Under the pieces are notes generated by a model that was given only the letters and a program-made list of their open reading frames with translations, was not told the DNA's origin and made no database searches. Shown one piece after another: positions 51,695 to 62,244 of a stretch of DNA of 64,000 bases. A program made the position numbers and the translations under genes. This stretch comes from Muribaculaceae bacterium Isolate-104 (HZI) (GTDB taxonomy: Bacteria; Bacteroidota; Bacteroidia; Bacteroidales; Muribaculaceae). The DNA is taken from positions 22,048 through 86,047 of the forward strand of contig RIBJ01000039.1 in the NCBI GenBank assembly GCA_003762715.1, given 5' to 3'. Each line of letters begins with the position of its first letter. The stretch's first letter is position 1.

Positions 51695-51820
51695 AAACTG
51701 TCGCACAAATACATTGCCCTCCCAAAGCTACGGTACCCCCTACCACCACTCTCCAACAATTTTTTTGAACATTTTTTCAGAAAAACGCGTACACATTGCG
51801 TCATTTCGGCAAAAAAGCAC

Positions 51821-51828
51821 TACCTTTG
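51821..51828 (+). promoter_or_regulatory. Promoter of rplY
   Basis: TACCTTTG with TTGCG 25 bp upstream. The leader is about 80 nt. Confidence 0.65.
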
Positions 51829-51915
51829 CACTCGCTTTTTAGCATCCCCGTGTGATGGGAAATTAAGGAGCACATATCTACACTTAATTTTTAGTAACAC
51901 ATTAATTTTATTCTA

Positions 51916-52572
51916 ATGAAGACATTCCAGCTATCAGCCGAACCCCGTACAGACCTCGGCAAGAAAGCAGCGAAAGCCCTGCGCAAAGAAAACAAAATCC
52001 CCGTAGTACTCAACGGCGGCGAAATCGTCGAACTCCCCTACAGCGGCAAACTCCGCGCCGGTGAGAAAGTCGTAGAAATCACCCCCGGAAAAGGTCTCAT
52101 CACAACCGACATCGCAGTTACAAACGAGGCAGTGCGCAAGCTTGTATACACTCCCGACATCTTCGCTATCGAACTCGAACTCAACGGAGAAAAACGCATG
52201 GCAGTCCTCAAGGACATCCAGTTCCACCCCGTTAAGGACACAATCCTTCACATGGATCTTCTCGAAGTGAGCGAAAACAAACCCGTTACCATTGAGGTTC
52301 CCGTTAAACTCGAAGGTCACGCCGAAGGTGTTAAAGCCGGTGGTAAGCTCACACTCAGCATGAAGAAAATCAAAGTTAGAGCTCCCTACACCAACATTCC
52401 CGAACGCGTGCTAATCAATGTTGACAACCTCGGTCTTGGCAAAACCCTTCAGATTGGCGAGCTCCACTTCGAAGGACTCGAACTGATGAACGCCAAAAAC
52501 GCAGTTGTCTGCGCAGTTCAGCTCACTCGTGCGGCTCGTGGTGCAGCAGCCGCTGCAGCAGCCGGCAAGTAA
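51916..52572 (+). CDS. rplY: Ribosomal protein L25 (CTC/TL5 form)
   Basis: This 218-residue protein is the long L25 form: a 5S rRNA-binding N-terminal barrel ([20 protein letters not shown], then VPVVLNGG-type loop read as [11 protein letters not shown]) and a TL5 C-terminal domain ([37 protein letters not shown]). An Ala-rich tail follows ([14 protein letters not shown]). It heads a short translation-related run with pth and an S4-domain gene. Confidence 0.95.
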   Translation: MKTFQLSAEPRTDLGKKAAKALRKENKIPVVLNGGEIVELPYSGKLRAGEKVVEITPGKGLITTDIAVTNEAVRKLVYTPDIFAIELELNGEKRMAVLKDIQFHPVKDTILHMDLLEVSENKPVTIEVPVKLEGHAEGVKAGGKLTLSMKKIKVRAPYTNIPERVLINVDNLGLGKTLQIGELHFEGLELMNAKNAVVCAVQLTRAARGAAAAAAAGK

Positions 52573-52591
52573 TTCACCGAATTCACTTTCT

Positions 52592-53155
52592 ATGAAATAC
52601 CTCATTGTTGGGCTGGGCAACATCGGCGATGAATACGCCGCTACCCGTCACAACATCGGATTTATGATATTGGATGCCTTTGCAAAGGCATCCAATATTA
52701 CTTTTTCCACCGACCGATACGGAGACATTGCCCGCACCAGGCTAAAAAACAAACAGCTCGTACTCCTCAAGCCGTCCACATACATGAACCTCAGCGGCAA
52801 CGCGGTGCGCTACTGGAAAGAAAAAGAAAACATCGCCGACGACCACATACTCGTGCTTGTCGACGACATAGCGCTGCCATTCGGAGCAATACGCCTTAAA
52901 GGGAGCGGCAGCGATGCCGGTCACAACGGACTGAAAAACATAGCCGCCATGCTCGGCACCCAGGCATACCCGCGCCTGAGATTCGGAATAGGCAACGACT
53001 ACCAGCGCGGCGCTCAGATAGACTATGTTCTCGGATGCTTCACCCCCGAACAGCGCCAGGAACTTCCGGCAAGGATAGAGATAGCCTGCGAAGCCATGAA
53101 AGCATTCTGCCTGAGCGGCATCGGCTTCGCTATGTGCAACTTCAACAACAAGTAG
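52592..53155 (+). CDS. pth: Peptidyl-tRNA hydrolase
   Basis: This 187-residue enzyme frees tRNA from prematurely released peptides. The start [20 protein letters not shown] at 52592 carries the family signature, with N10 and H20 as the conserved catalytic pair. [20 protein letters not shown] and [12 protein letters not shown] follow. A longer frame from 52505 overlaps the L25 gene and is not needed. It follows rplY by 19 bp. Confidence 0.97.
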   Translation: MKYLIVGLGNIGDEYAATRHNIGFMILDAFAKASNITFSTDRYGDIARTRLKNKQLVLLKPSTYMNLSGNAVRYWKEKENIADDHILVLVDDIALPFGAIRLKGSGSDAGHNGLKNIAAMLGTQAYPRLRFGIGNDYQRGAQIDYVLGCFTPEQRQELPARIEIACEAMKAFCLSGIGFAMCNFNNK

Positions 53156-53164
53156 TACCCCTCC

Positions 53165-53611
53165 ATGGCAAAAACCGAAGAAAGAATAGACAAATGGATG
53201 TGGGCAACCCGCATTTTCAAAACAAGAACCGTTTCAGCCGAAGCATGCAAAAAAGGCAGAGTGTCGGTTGGAGGCGCGCAGGCAAAACCCTCACGCACCG
53301 TTAAGGTCGGTGACATTATTGAAGTGCGCAAGCCACCCGTAACATACTCGTTTCGGGTTCTCGCCCTGACTGAAAACAGACTTGGAGCCAAACTGGTGCC
53401 CGGCTACCTTGAAAACATTACTCCGCAAAGTCAGCTCGACCTGCTTGAAGTTGTTAAAATCAGCGGATTCATTGACCGCCGCAAAGGACTCGGACGCCCC
53501 ACTAAACGCGAGGGCAGAGAACTTTCCCGCTTCACCGAACAGGCTACCGGCGACGGCTGGGACTTCGACTTCGATTTTGATGATGACGACGAAGACCTTG
53601 ACATTGACTGA
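53165..53611 (+). CDS. S4-domain RNA-binding protein, Hsp15-like
   Basis: This 148-residue cytoplasmic protein begins with an S4 fold (RIDKWMWATRIFKTRTVSAE, ACKKGRVSVGG, RTVKVGDIIEV), as in Hsp15/HslR, which binds stalled 50S subunits. A basic linker (RKGLGRPTKREGREL) follows. The very acidic C-terminus (DFDFDFDDDDEDLDID) is typical of Bacteroidetes members. It is 9 bp after pth, so probably in the same transcript. Confidence 0.9.
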   Translation: MAKTEERIDKWMWATRIFKTRTVSAEACKKGRVSVGGAQAKPSRTVKVGDIIEVRKPPVTYSFRVLALTENRLGAKLVPGYLENITPQSQLDLLEVVKISGFIDRRKGLGRPTKREGRELSRFTEQATGDGWDFDFDFDDDDEDLDID

Positions 53612-53704
53612 ACAGCACCCGGACAAACAGAAAAATCAAACAGAAAAATATTGAAAAACATACACAAAAACAGCCCCGGAGTTGTGTATGATATAAAAAA
53701 AAAC

Positions 53705-53712
53705 TAATTTTG
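53705..53712 (+). promoter_or_regulatory. Promoter of rplS with a possible structured leader
   Basis: TAATTTTG, then a leader of about 75 nt containing a GGACATGCAGCCTGTCC hairpin near 53739-53755. Autoregulation by L19 is possible but unproven. Confidence 0.55.
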
Positions 53713-53791
53713 CAGCCGAATTGCGTAATCTCTGGAAGGACATGCAGCCTGTCCATATTGCGCGAATGTTAACATTTTAATTAAAAACGAA

Positions 53792-54148
53792 ATGGATTTA
53801 ATCAAAGTTGTCGAGGAAGCATACGCTACCGGCAAACAGCATCCCGAATTCGGTCCCGGCGACACAATCACCGTGGCTTACCGCATCAAAGAGGGTAACA
53901 AAGAACGTATCCAGCAGTATCGCGGCGTTGTTATCCGCATCTCGGGCGACGGCGAAAAGAAACGCTTCACCGTTCGCAAAATGAGCGACAACATCGGTGT
54001 TGAACGTATCTTCCCCCTTGAGTCACCTTTCATCGACTCTATCACCGTCAACAAATACGGCAAAGTGCGCCGTGCGAAACTTTACTATCTGCGCAAGCTC
54101 ACCGGCAAAAAAGCCCGTATCAAAGAGCGTCGCGTAAACGCGAAGTAA
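53792..54148 (+). CDS. rplS: Ribosomal protein L19
   Basis: This 118-residue protein has [20 protein letters not shown], the [12 protein letters not shown] block, [14 protein letters not shown] and the basic C-terminus [21 protein letters not shown]19 sits at the 30S-50S interface. It has its own promoter and a terminator at 54201. Confidence 0.97.
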   Translation: MDLIKVVEEAYATGKQHPEFGPGDTITVAYRIKEGNKERIQQYRGVVIRISGDGEKKRFTVRKMSDNIGVERIFPLESPFIDSITVNKYGKVRRAKLYYLRKLTGKKARIKERRVNAK

Positions 54149-54200
54149 TAACGTGAGTCCGGGATAAGATACAACCCTGTAATTCACGCATACGCAGTAT

Positions 54201-54236
54201 ATCGGGCGGCCAAATATTGGTCGCCCGATTCTATTA
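54201..54236 (+). terminator. Terminator of rplS
   Basis: atcgggcggcca pairs with tggtcgcccgat (54201-54229) with one G-T mismatch; the tail TCTATTATAT is AT-rich. Confidence 0.8.
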
Positions 54237-54314
54237 TATGTCATTATGCATTGTGACTCAATAGAATAAATTTGTAATTTTGTGCCAACACTAAACTAAC
54301 CCACTCCAATACCT

Positions 54315-56954
54315 ATGAAATTACAAAGCATCTTGTTTTTTATAGCAATTGCACTTGCCCAACTACCGGCTTTCTCAAAAGCAGAATATTCGACAGCCGG
54401 ATTCCATACAATTGACGGCGCACGCCGCTCCGTGGCAAGCATGAACCCCGCCTGGAGATTTTATCAGGGAAATATTGCCGGAGCTGAAAATCCGGAATAT
54501 AACGACAGCGAGTGGAAAGTAGTGACGCTGCCCCATGGCATTGAAATTTTGCCACGGGAAGCCAGTGGATGCATAAACTATCAGGGACCGGTGTGGTATC
54601 GTAAACATTTCACCCTGCCCGATTCTCTTTCCGGAAAAAAATTATTCCTGCATTTTGAAGCCATAATGGGCAAAAGCAAAGTATGGGTAAACGGGAAAGA
54701 GGTGTCCATCCACTATGGCGGCTACCTTCCGGTTGTAGCCGACATCACCGATTTTGTGAAGCCTTCAGAGGAGAACATCATAGCAGTGAAAGCCGACAAC
54801 AGCGACGACCCCACATATCCGCCCGGAAAACCTCAGGACATGCTTGACTTTGCTTATTTCGGCGGCATATATCGCGATTGCTGGCTTATAGCACATGACC
54901 ATGTATATATCACAGACCCGAACTATGAAAATATAACAGCCGGCGGAGGTCTTGCCGTCTGGTATGACAATTTCCGCAACGGGTCTGCCGATGTCAATAC
55001 CAAATTACACCTGCGCAATGAGACCCCACAAAACTTTTCCGGCACGGTTGAATATTTGCTGACAGATGCCAAAGGTGACACTGCGGCGGTAAACAGACAC
55101 AATATCCGGTTAGCTAAAGGGAAGGCGGCTTCATTTTCTTCGACATTGAATGTTGCGGATGCCGAATTTTGGTCACCCTCCCGACCGCATCTCTATAATC
55201 TTATTGTACGTGTTTACGACCGAAACGGCAAAGCGGTCGACGGCTATCGCCGCCGCATTGGCATACGCAGTCTGGAATTCAAAGGCAAAGAGGGATTCTA
55301 TCTCAACGGACAGCCCTATCCGGAGGCTCTAATTGGTGCCAACCGGCATCAGGACCATGCCCTGATCGGGAACGCCCTGAGCAACAGCGCTCACCGTCGC
55401 GATGCCATAAAACTGAAAGAAGCAGGCATGAATGTGATTAGAAACGCCCATTGTCCTCAGGACCCCGCCTTTATGGATGCTTGCGACGAGCTTGGGCTTT
55501 TTGTGATTGACAACACTCCCGGATGGCAATTCTGGAATGACGCGCCCGAATTTGGGGAACGGGTCTATTCGGATATCCGAAATCTTGTGCGGCGCGACCG
55601 CAATCACCCCTCTGTATGGCTTTGGGAACCGATTCTGAACGAAACATGGTACCCGGCTGATTTTGCTGCCAATGCCCGAAACATAGTCGATAACGAATAC
55701 CCCTGGACCGGATGCTACAGCGCGAGCGACAGCGAAGCAAGGGGCAGCGAGAATTTCCCTGTATGGTTCGCTCACCCCAAAGCCATGTCTGATACTCAGG
55801 ACAGGAAAGACCTTGACAGACCTTATTTCACACGCGAATGGGGTGACAATGTCGATGACTGGGGGTCGCACAATTCTCCGAGCCGTGTGTCAAGAGCCTG
55901 GGGAGAGGAACCGATGAGAGTGCAGGCACGCCATTACGCTCAGCCTGAATATAATGTCACCAACTACGACATGCTTATGAACCAGCCGCGCCAGCATGTC
56001 GGAGGATGCCTGTGGCATTCTTTCGACCACCAGCGCGGATACCACCCCGACCCTTTCTACGGAGGAATTATGGACTCATTCCGGCAGCCCAAATACTCCT
56101 ATTATATGTTCATGTCGCAGAGACCCGCCGGAACCGACAGCTTGTATTGCACAGGCACCGGCCCGATGGTAAGGATAGCACACGAAATGACCCCCTTCTC
56201 AGGAAAAGATGTTACAGTATATTCCAATTGCGACGAGGTTCGTCTGAAATTCAACAAGGATGGCGACCTCATGGTGATTAAACGCGACCCCACACACAAG
56301 GGTATGAAAAATCCACCGCTGGTTTTCAAGGACACATACGACTTTATGAAAGACAAGAGCCTTACCAGAGGTGGTCACGGCGATGATGTATATCTTCTTG
56401 CGGAAGGACTGATTGACGGCAAAGTGGTTGCGAAACATGAGGTACGCCCCGCCCGGCGACCTGAAAAGATAATACTGTGGGTTGACAGCACCGATAGCGA
56501 GACCCTGCGCGCCGATGGGTCTGACTTTGTGACTGTGATAGCCGCCATTGCCGACAAAAACGGAAATGTGAAACGTCTGAACAACTCGACACTGCATTTT
56601 GAAATTGAAGGAGAAGGGTATCTGATTACAGGATGTGAAAGCAATAATGTAAGGCTTGAATGGGGAACAGCCCCGGTAATAGTGCGATCCACGCTCCGCA
56701 ATGGAAGAATAAAAGTGAAAGCTTCGGTGCTGAAAGAGGGAGCCCTCACCCCGGAAGCGGGCGAAATCGAGCTTGAGAGTGTTCCATCTGACAAGAATAT
56801 GATCTATTCGGAAAGCGAGGCTAAATTCTCAGAATCGGTCAATCCCATTAATGACAGCGACAAAAGCAGTTTTGAAAACGATAGGAAAAAGAGAGAGGAA
56901 AGCTCGAGGGAACTCAAGGAAGTAGAGCGCCAGCAAAACGAATTCGGAGAATGA
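54315..56954 (+). CDS. Secreted glycoside hydrolase family 2 (beta-galactosidase-like)
   Basis: This 879-residue protein has a signal peptide (1-23, ending FSKA). It has a GH2 jelly-roll domain (about 45-200, with NYQGPVWYRKHF and KSKVWVNGKEVSIHYGGYLP), an immunoglobulin-like domain (about 210-320) and a TIM barrel (about 325-620). The acid/base E443 lies in WEPILNETWY and the nucleophile E508 in YFTREWGDN. Two further beta-domains follow. The last ~60 residues are highly charged (NDRKKREESSRELKEVERQQ), unusual for a secreted enzyme. Substrate could be a galactoside or a related beta-glycoside. Confidence 0.88.
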   Translation: MKLQSILFFIAIALAQLPAFSKAEYSTAGFHTIDGARRSVASMNPAWRFYQGNIAGAENPEYNDSEWKVVTLPHGIEILPREASGCINYQGPVWYRKHFTLPDSLSGKKLFLHFEAIMGKSKVWVNGKEVSIHYGGYLPVVADITDFVKPSEENIIAVKADNSDDPTYPPGKPQDMLDFAYFGGIYRDCWLIAHDHVYITDPNYENITAGGGLAVWYDNFRNGSADVNTKLHLRNETPQNFSGTVEYLLTDAKGDTAAVNRHNIRLAKGKAASFSSTLNVADAEFWSPSRPHLYNLIVRVYDRNGKAVDGYRRRIGIRSLEFKGKEGFYLNGQPYPEALIGANRHQDHALIGNALSNSAHRRDAIKLKEAGMNVIRNAHCPQDPAFMDACDELGLFVIDNTPGWQFWNDAPEFGERVYSDIRNLVRRDRNHPSVWLWEPILNETWYPADFAANARNIVDNEYPWTGCYSASDSEARGSENFPVWFAHPKAMSDTQDRKDLDRPYFTREWGDNVDDWGSHNSPSRVSRAWGEEPMRVQARHYAQPEYNVTNYDMLMNQPRQHVGGCLWHSFDHQRGYHPDPFYGGIMDSFRQPKYSYYMFMSQRPAGTDSLYCTGTGPMVRIAHEMTPFSGKDVTVYSNCDEVRLKFNKDGDLMVIKRDPTHKGMKNPPLVFKDTYDFMKDKSLTRGGHGDDVYLLAEGLIDGKVVAKHEVRPARRPEKIILWVDSTDSETLRADGSDFVTVIAAIADKNGNVKRLNNSTLHFEIEGEGYLITGCESNNVRLEWGTAPVIVRSTLRNGRIKVKASVLKEGALTPEAGEIELESVPSDKNMIYSESEAKFSESVNPINDSDKSSFENDRKKREESSRELKEVERQQNEFGE

Positions 56955-57121
56955 CGTATCCTTTTTAACTGCTTATGCGCAAGCGGCTATCAACAAGGCT
57001 ATCAACAAGGCTTCGGTAAAATTAGAGCCTTGTATTATGTTTTTGTCAGATATTTTTGCGTAAATTTGCAACTTCATTTTTTCAGGAGCTGCTCCTGTCA
57101 CATTTCTAAGGTAAAAAGTAT

Positions 57122-58825
57122 ATGAATTTATCTGGACCGGTCGACTTCAGACCAAAACTGTTTTCCGCGTTGCGTCATTACGACGGCAAACGCTTCAAAA
57201 GCGACCTGATAGCCGGCATAGTAGTCGGCATAGTCGCCCTGCCTCTTGCAATAGCATTCGGTATAGCCAGCGGCGTCAGCCCGACAGTAGGACTTATCAC
57301 CGCCATAATAGGCGGATTCATGGTTTCCGCGCTCGGCGGCTGCTCGGTACAAATCGGTGGACCCACCGGAGCATTCATTGTAATTGTATACAATATCATA
57401 GCTACCTTCGGACTTCAGGGACTCGCGATAGCCACTTTCATGGCTGGGCTTATACTTGTGCTGTTAGGTGTGTTTCATCTCGGCACAGTCATCAAATTTA
57501 TCCCCTACCCCATTGTAGTCGGATTTACCGCTGGTATCGCACTGACAATATTCTCTACACAGATAAACGACTTTTTCGGGCTTGGACTCACCAATGTGCC
57601 AAGTGAATTTCTGCCGAAATGGGGCGAATACATCCGCAATTTCGCCAACGTAGACCTTGTGACACTGGGTGTGGGGCTTGTGTCACTCCTTATTATAATA
57701 GTAACACCGAAAATTTCCAAGAAACTTCCCGGAGCTCTTATTGCAATCATAATAGTCACTGCCGCCTGCTGGCTTCTGAAATCAGTACCCGGATTTCATG
57801 TGGAGACCATAGGCGACCGCTTCGGCAGACTTCCTACCGATATTCCCCAGCCCCACGGCTTTGAGCTGAACATGGCTACAATAAACATGCTCCTGCCGTC
57901 TGCATTCACAATCGCCATACTCGGAGCCATTGAGTCACTTCTGTCATCGACAGTGGCAGACGGTGTCACAGGTTCACGCACCAACAGCAACACCGAGCTT
58001 ATAGGTCAGGGTCTCGCCAACATAACAGTGCCGTTTTTCGGCGGTATTCCCGTAACAGGCGCCATAGCCCGCACAATGACAAACATCACCAACGGCGGAC
58101 GCACCCCGGTTGCCGGAATCATACACGCAGTGGTACTTCTTCTGATATTCATGTTCATGATGCCGCTGATAAATCTGGTGCCGATGGCAACCCTTGCAGC
58201 AGTACTCATAATGGTCAGCTACAACATGAGCGGCTGGCGCACAATAAAGGGTATACTCAACAACCCGAAGAGCGATGTTACCGTACTCATCGTCACATTC
58301 CTGCTCACAGTGATATTCGACCTGACAATAGCTATAGAAATAGGTCTGCTGCTGGCAGTGATTCTGTTCCTGCGCCGAGTAATGGAGAACACCCAGATAA
58401 AAGTATACTCCGAGCAGCTTGATGTTGCGGAAGGCAGCGAGGCTACCGTACACGAGGTGCTTGATGTTGCAAAAGGTGTGGAGATATACGAAATTGACGG
58501 ACCCTTCTTTTTCGGAGTAGCCACCAAGTTTGACGAGCTGATGCGCAGCTCCATGTCTGCCAAGCCGATAGTACGCATACTGCGCATGCGCAAGGTTCCT
58601 TTCATAGATGCCACCGGAGTGCACAATCTGGAGATTCTCATAAAATCTTCACAGGCAGTGGGCATCCATGTGGTACTGTCGGGTGTAAACGAAAATGTCC
58701 ACAAGGTGCTTGAACATGCGAACATAGAGAAACTTGTGGGCGAGGACCATATCTGCGACCATATCACCAAGGCTGTTAAAATGGCAAACGCAATTGTTGC
58801 CGGAACAGCCTCCAAAGCCGAATAA
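57122..58825 (+). CDS. SulP-family anion transporter with STAS domain
   Basis: This 567-residue inner-membrane transporter has about eleven to fourteen helices (1-425). SulP hallmarks are the early LIAGIVVGIVALPLAIAFGI, then GGCSVQIGGPTGAFIVIVY and TGSRTNSNTELIGQGLANI. A cytoplasmic STAS domain follows (about 440-555, with PFFFGVATKFDEL and PFIDATGVHNLEIL). Substrate may be sulfate, bicarbonate or a dicarboxylate; the family is mixed and nothing here decides. Confidence 0.92.
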   Translation: MNLSGPVDFRPKLFSALRHYDGKRFKSDLIAGIVVGIVALPLAIAFGIASGVSPTVGLITAIIGGFMVSALGGCSVQIGGPTGAFIVIVYNIIATFGLQGLAIATFMAGLILVLLGVFHLGTVIKFIPYPIVVGFTAGIALTIFSTQINDFFGLGLTNVPSEFLPKWGEYIRNFANVDLVTLGVGLVSLLIIIVTPKISKKLPGALIAIIIVTAACWLLKSVPGFHVETIGDRFGRLPTDIPQPHGFELNMATINMLLPSAFTIAILGAIESLLSSTVADGVTGSRTNSNTELIGQGLANITVPFFGGIPVTGAIARTMTNITNGGRTPVAGIIHAVVLLLIFMFMMPLINLVPMATLAAVLIMVSYNMSGWRTIKGILNNPKSDVTVLIVTFLLTVIFDLTIAIEIGLLLAVILFLRRVMENTQIKVYSEQLDVAEGSEATVHEVLDVAKGVEIYEIDGPFFFGVATKFDELMRSSMSAKPIVRILRMRKVPFIDATGVHNLEILIKSSQAVGIHVVLSGVNENVHKVLEHANIEKLVGEDHICDHITKAVKMANAIVAGTASKAE

Positions 58826-58932
58826 TGTTAACAAAACCACAGCCCGATTACAAAAATTGTGTTTTTTTAAAGAAATTCGCTGTTTCGGAGAAAAAAAAGA
58901 TAAAAAACGCTTGCAGTATCGTAAATAAGCAT

Positions 58933-58940
58933 TACCTTTG
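58933..58940 (+). promoter_or_regulatory. Promoter of the small lipoprotein gene
   Basis: TACCTTTG with TTGC at 58911, a textbook -33/-7 pair; leader about 45 nt. Confidence 0.7.
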
Positions 58941-58987
58941 CAACGTTTTTGAAGCTAAAAATTGTTTTAATATTTAATCAAAGTAAA

Positions 58988-59179
58988 ATGAAAAAGTTAG
59001 TTTTAATGCTTGCTGTTCTTTTCAGCGCATCTCTTTTCTCTTGCGGTTCTTCTGACAAGGCTGCTGAAGCTACAGACTCTGTTGTTGCTGAAGAGGTTGT
59101 TGTTGCTGAAGAAGTTGTTGCTGTTGACACAGTAGCATGTGACTCAGCTTGCGCTGACAGCGCTGTTGTTGCTGAGTAA
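58988..59179 (+). CDS. Small lipoprotein with Val-Ala-Glu repeats
   Basis: 63 residues, starting MKKLVLMLAVLFSASLFSCG with lipobox SC at about 19. The mature part (about 44 residues) is very acidic and low complexity (VVAEEVVVAEEVVAVDTVAC), with two more Cys in ACDSACADS. The start at 58988 places the signal correctly. A strong promoter and terminator flank it, which suggests high expression as a single gene, perhaps an envelope structural lipoprotein. No family recognised. Confidence 0.82.
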   Translation: MKKLVLMLAVLFSASLFSCGSSDKAAEATDSVVAEEVVVAEEVVAVDTVACDSACADSAVVAE

Positions 59180-59207
59180 TTCAGGGGCAAATACCGCTTT
59201 AAGAGAC

Positions 59208-59244
59208 AAGAGCCGAATCCATAGGATTCGACTCTTATTTTTTT
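59208..59244 (+). terminator. Terminator of the small lipoprotein gene
   Basis: aagagccgaatcc pairs with ggattcgactctt (one mismatch), followed by a run of seven T. Confidence 0.88.
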
Positions 59245-59455
59245 ATAGCCATAAATAATACACTGTTTTGTATAAGTAAGTGTTCAAATTTAAACGATAG
59301 TAAGTGAACGGAAATCTTTTATGCACTCTGCGGCTTCTTTTTTATTGCTTCCGGCTTGTCGCTCAGTTGAATATCTCGATATTTTCCTTCGCTCCGCACC
59401 GGAATCGACTTAAAAACAAGCTCGCATATTATTAAATTCGAACATTTACTTATGA

Positions 59456-59492
59456 CAATCCCCGCAGCGCCTATTGACCGCTGCGGGGATTG
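59456..59492. terminator. Strong hairpin downstream of alaS
   Basis: Perfect 14-bp arms caatccccgcagcg and cgctgcggggattg, 26 bp past the alaS stop. The rest of the 59245-59455 gap shows nothing I can support as a gene. Confidence 0.7.
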
Positions 59493-59517
59493 TTGTACTG
59501 TATAAATTAAGGTGCGC

Positions 59518-62142
59518 TTACTTTGACGCGGCTTCCACAAGAGCCGAGTATGCTGAGGAAAGACCGTCGGAGTCTTTGCCTCCTGCCTGGGCGAATCCGG
59601 GCTGACCTCCGCCTCCGCCTTTGATAGCTTTCGCGGCTTCTCTCACCATGGTGCCGGCATTGTGACCTGTTTTTACAAGGTCTTCCGTAACCATGACCGT
59701 AAGGAGTGGTTTGTGTGCTATATCCTGTGTGGCTCCGATGAAAATCGTAGCTTCCGGCGAAGCGGCTCTTACAGCAAATGCAACCGCTTTTGCCATTTCG
59801 GGGATTCTGACACCTCTGAACGACACTATTTTCACTCCGTTTTCAATTTTGGCAGATGCCAGTGCCTCGGCGGCAAATGAAGCTGCGCGTTCGTTGAAGT
59901 AGTCCTCTACCTGCTTGCGGAGTCCGGCGTTTTCTTCCACCGCCTTTCTCATTGCACCCACCACATCGGGCGCGTTGTTGAGCATTGAGCCAATTTCGCG
60001 GAGAGTGGTGTTCATTTCATCAATAGCTTTCTCTACGGCTACCCCAGTGATAGCTTCAATTCGTCTGATTCCGGCGGCGATGCTGCTTTCCGACACTATG
60101 CGTATCATGCCGATGTTTCCGGTGTTATCAACATGGGTGCCGCCGCACAGCTCAACACTGTCGCCGTAACGGATAACTCTGACTTCATCGCCGTATTTTT
60201 CACCGAACAGAGCCATAGCGCCCATTTCGCGGGCTTTCGCTATGGGCACATTGCGGTGTTCGTCGCGAGCCACAGCCGAGCGCACCATACTGTTTGCGAG
60301 TTTTTCCACGACAGAAATTTCCTCTGGTGTGAGTTTCTGATAGTGGGAAAAGTCAAAGCGCAGTACCTGAGGCGACACATAAGAACCTTTTTGCTCTACA
60401 TGTGTGCCGAGCACCTGCCTGAGGGCTTTGTGCAGAAGGTGGGTGGCGGTGTGGTTGCATGAAGTTGCAAGGCGAGCATCACGGTCAATGCTGGCTGTAA
60501 AAGTGTCTGCTACATTGTCGGGCATCTTTGCGGCAAGATGCACACCCATACCGTTTTCACGCTTTGTGTCGTATATCTCGGTTATGTTGCCTTTGGAATC
60601 GGTGAGAGTACCCCGGTCGCCGGTCTGACCGCCCATTTCAGCATAGAAGGGCGTTTTGTCGAGCACAATCTGATAGTATTCACCTTTTTTCTGCTTAACC
60701 TTACGGTAGCGCAGTATTTTTGCAGGGCATTCGAAGCTGTCATAACCGACAAATTCGGGGTCTCCTTCATTTACAATCACCCAGTCGGCGGTCTCAACAG
60801 CGGCGGCATTGCGTGCGCGGGCTTTCTGCGCTTCCATCTCACTATCGAACTGAGCGTGGTCGAGAGTCATGCCGTTTTCTTTCAGAATAAGTTCGGTAAG
60901 GTCGAGCGGGAATCCGTATGTGTCGTACAGTACAAACGCCTCTTTGCCGGAAATTTCGTTTTTGCCAGCCGTTTTTGCCGCGGCAATTGAATTTTCAAGC
61001 ATCTTAATGCCGTTCTCAAGTGTACGCAGGAATGCTTCCTCTTCTTCTTTGATTACCCGCATTATGAGTTCGCGCTGTGCAGCGATTTCGGGATAAGCCT
61101 CGCCCATGGTGTCGATAAGAGTGTCGACAAGGCGATACATAAATGCCTGCTTCTGTTCAAGGAATGTGTAGGCATAGCGCACTGCGCGGCGCAGGATTCG
61201 GCGTATTACATAGCCTGCCTTTGCATTGCCGGGGAGCTGAGAGTCGGCAATAGAGAACGCTATAGTGCGCACATGGTCGGCAATTACCCTCATTGCTATA
61301 TCCACTTTGGGGTCGTCGCCGTATCGTCTGCCCGAGAGTGTGGCGATTGCAGATATGAGGGGGGTGAATACGTCTGTGTCGTAGTTGGATGTTTTTCCCT
61401 GCAATGCCATGCACAGGCGTTCAAAGCCCATGCCGGTGTCGATTACTTTTGCGGGGAGCGGTTCGAGAGAAGAGTCAGCCTTGCGGTTGTACTGCATGAA
61501 CACGAGGTTCCAGATTTCAATAACCTGGGGATGGTCATGGTTCACAAGGTCTCTGCCTGGCACTGCGGCTCTCTCTTCATCGCTGCGCAGGTCTATGTGT
61601 ATTTCGGAGCAGGGACCGCAGGGACCTGTGTCACCCATTTCCCAGAAATTGTCATGTTTGTTGCCGTTTATAATATGATCGGCAGGCAGATGTTTCTCCC
61701 AATAAGAGGCTGCTTCGTCATCACGCGACAGACCTTCCTCCGGAGAGCCTTCAAACACTGTCGCATACAGTCTTGCCGGGTCGAGGCGGAGTACATCCAC
61801 CAGGTATTCCCATGCCCAGTCAATGGCTTCTTTCTTGAAGTAGTCGCCAAAGGACCAGTTGCCGAGCATTTCAAACATTGTATGGTGATATGTGTCCATT
61901 CCCACCTCTTCAAGGTCGTTGTGCTTACCGCTTACGCGAAGACATTTCTGAGAGTCGGCTACACGGGGGTATTTGACAGGGGCATTTCCAAGAATTATAT
62001 CTTTGAACTGGTTCATGCCCGCATTGGTGAACATCAATGTGGGGTCATCCTTCACTACCATGGGGGCAGAGGGAACAATGCGATGGCCTTTTGATTCAAA
62101 GAAATCTTTGAACGATTGGCGTATTTGCTTTGCTGTGAGCAT
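59518..62142 (-). CDS. alaS: Alanyl-tRNA synthetase
   Basis: This 874-residue enzyme has a class II aminoacylation core ([36 protein letters not shown] motif 2 area). A tRNA-binding region, an editing domain with the zinc motif HTATH (residues ~570) and [10 protein letters not shown], and a C-terminal C-Ala domain ending in glycine-rich [15 protein letters not shown] complete it. Length is normal. It is transcribed divergently from a MerR-type gene. Confidence 0.98.
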   Translation of the reverse strand: MLTAKQIRQSFKDFFESKGHRIVPSAPMVVKDDPTLMFTNAGMNQFKDIILGNAPVKYPRVADSQKCLRVSGKHNDLEEVGMDTYHHTMFEMLGNWSFGDYFKKEAIDWAWEYLVDVLRLDPARLYATVFEGSPEEGLSRDDEAASYWEKHLPADHIINGNKHDNFWEMGDTGPCGPCSEIHIDLRSDEERAAVPGRDLVNHDHPQVIEIWNLVFMQYNRKADSSLEPLPAKVIDTGMGFERLCMALQGKTSNYDTDVFTPLISAIATLSGRRYGDDPKVDIAMRVIADHVRTIAFSIADSQLPGNAKAGYVIRRILRRAVRYAYTFLEQKQAFMYRLVDTLIDTMGEAYPEIAAQRELIMRVIKEEEEAFLRTLENGIKMLENSIAAAKTAGKNEISGKEAFVLYDTYGFPLDLTELILKENGMTLDHAQFDSEMEAQKARARNAAAVETADWVIVNEGDPEFVGYDSFECPAKILRYRKVKQKKGEYYQIVLDKTPFYAEMGGQTGDRGTLTDSKGNITEIYDTKRENGMGVHLAAKMPDNVADTFTASIDRDARLATSCNHTATHLLHKALRQVLGTHVEQKGSYVSPQVLRFDFSHYQKLTPEEISVVEKLANSMVRSAVARDEHRNVPIAKAREMGAMALFGEKYGDEVRVIRYGDSVELCGGTHVDNTGNIGMIRIVSESSIAAGIRRIEAITGVAVEKAIDEMNTTLREIGSMLNNAPDVVGAMRKAVEENAGLRKQVEDYFNERAASFAAEALASAKIENGVKIVSFRGVRIPEMAKAVAFAVRAASPEATIFIGATQDIAHKPLLTVMVTEDLVKTGHNAGTMVREAAKAIKGGGGGQPGFAQAGGKDSDGLSSAYSALVEAASK

Positions 62143-62203
62143 ATTATATAAATTAATGAGCTTATAACATATTAATGTACGCGCAACGCGCGCGAAACGG
62201 GTG

Positions 62204-62231
62204 CAAAATTATCCATTTTTTATTATTTTTG
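62204..62231. promoter_or_regulatory. Divergent promoters of alaS and the MerR gene
   Basis: TAATTTTG on the minus strand (62204-62211) and TATTTTTG on the plus strand (62224-62231) are only 12 bp apart, so the two transcripts compete for one polymerase site. Confidence 0.55.
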
Positions 62232-62244
62232 CAAGCAGAAAGAT

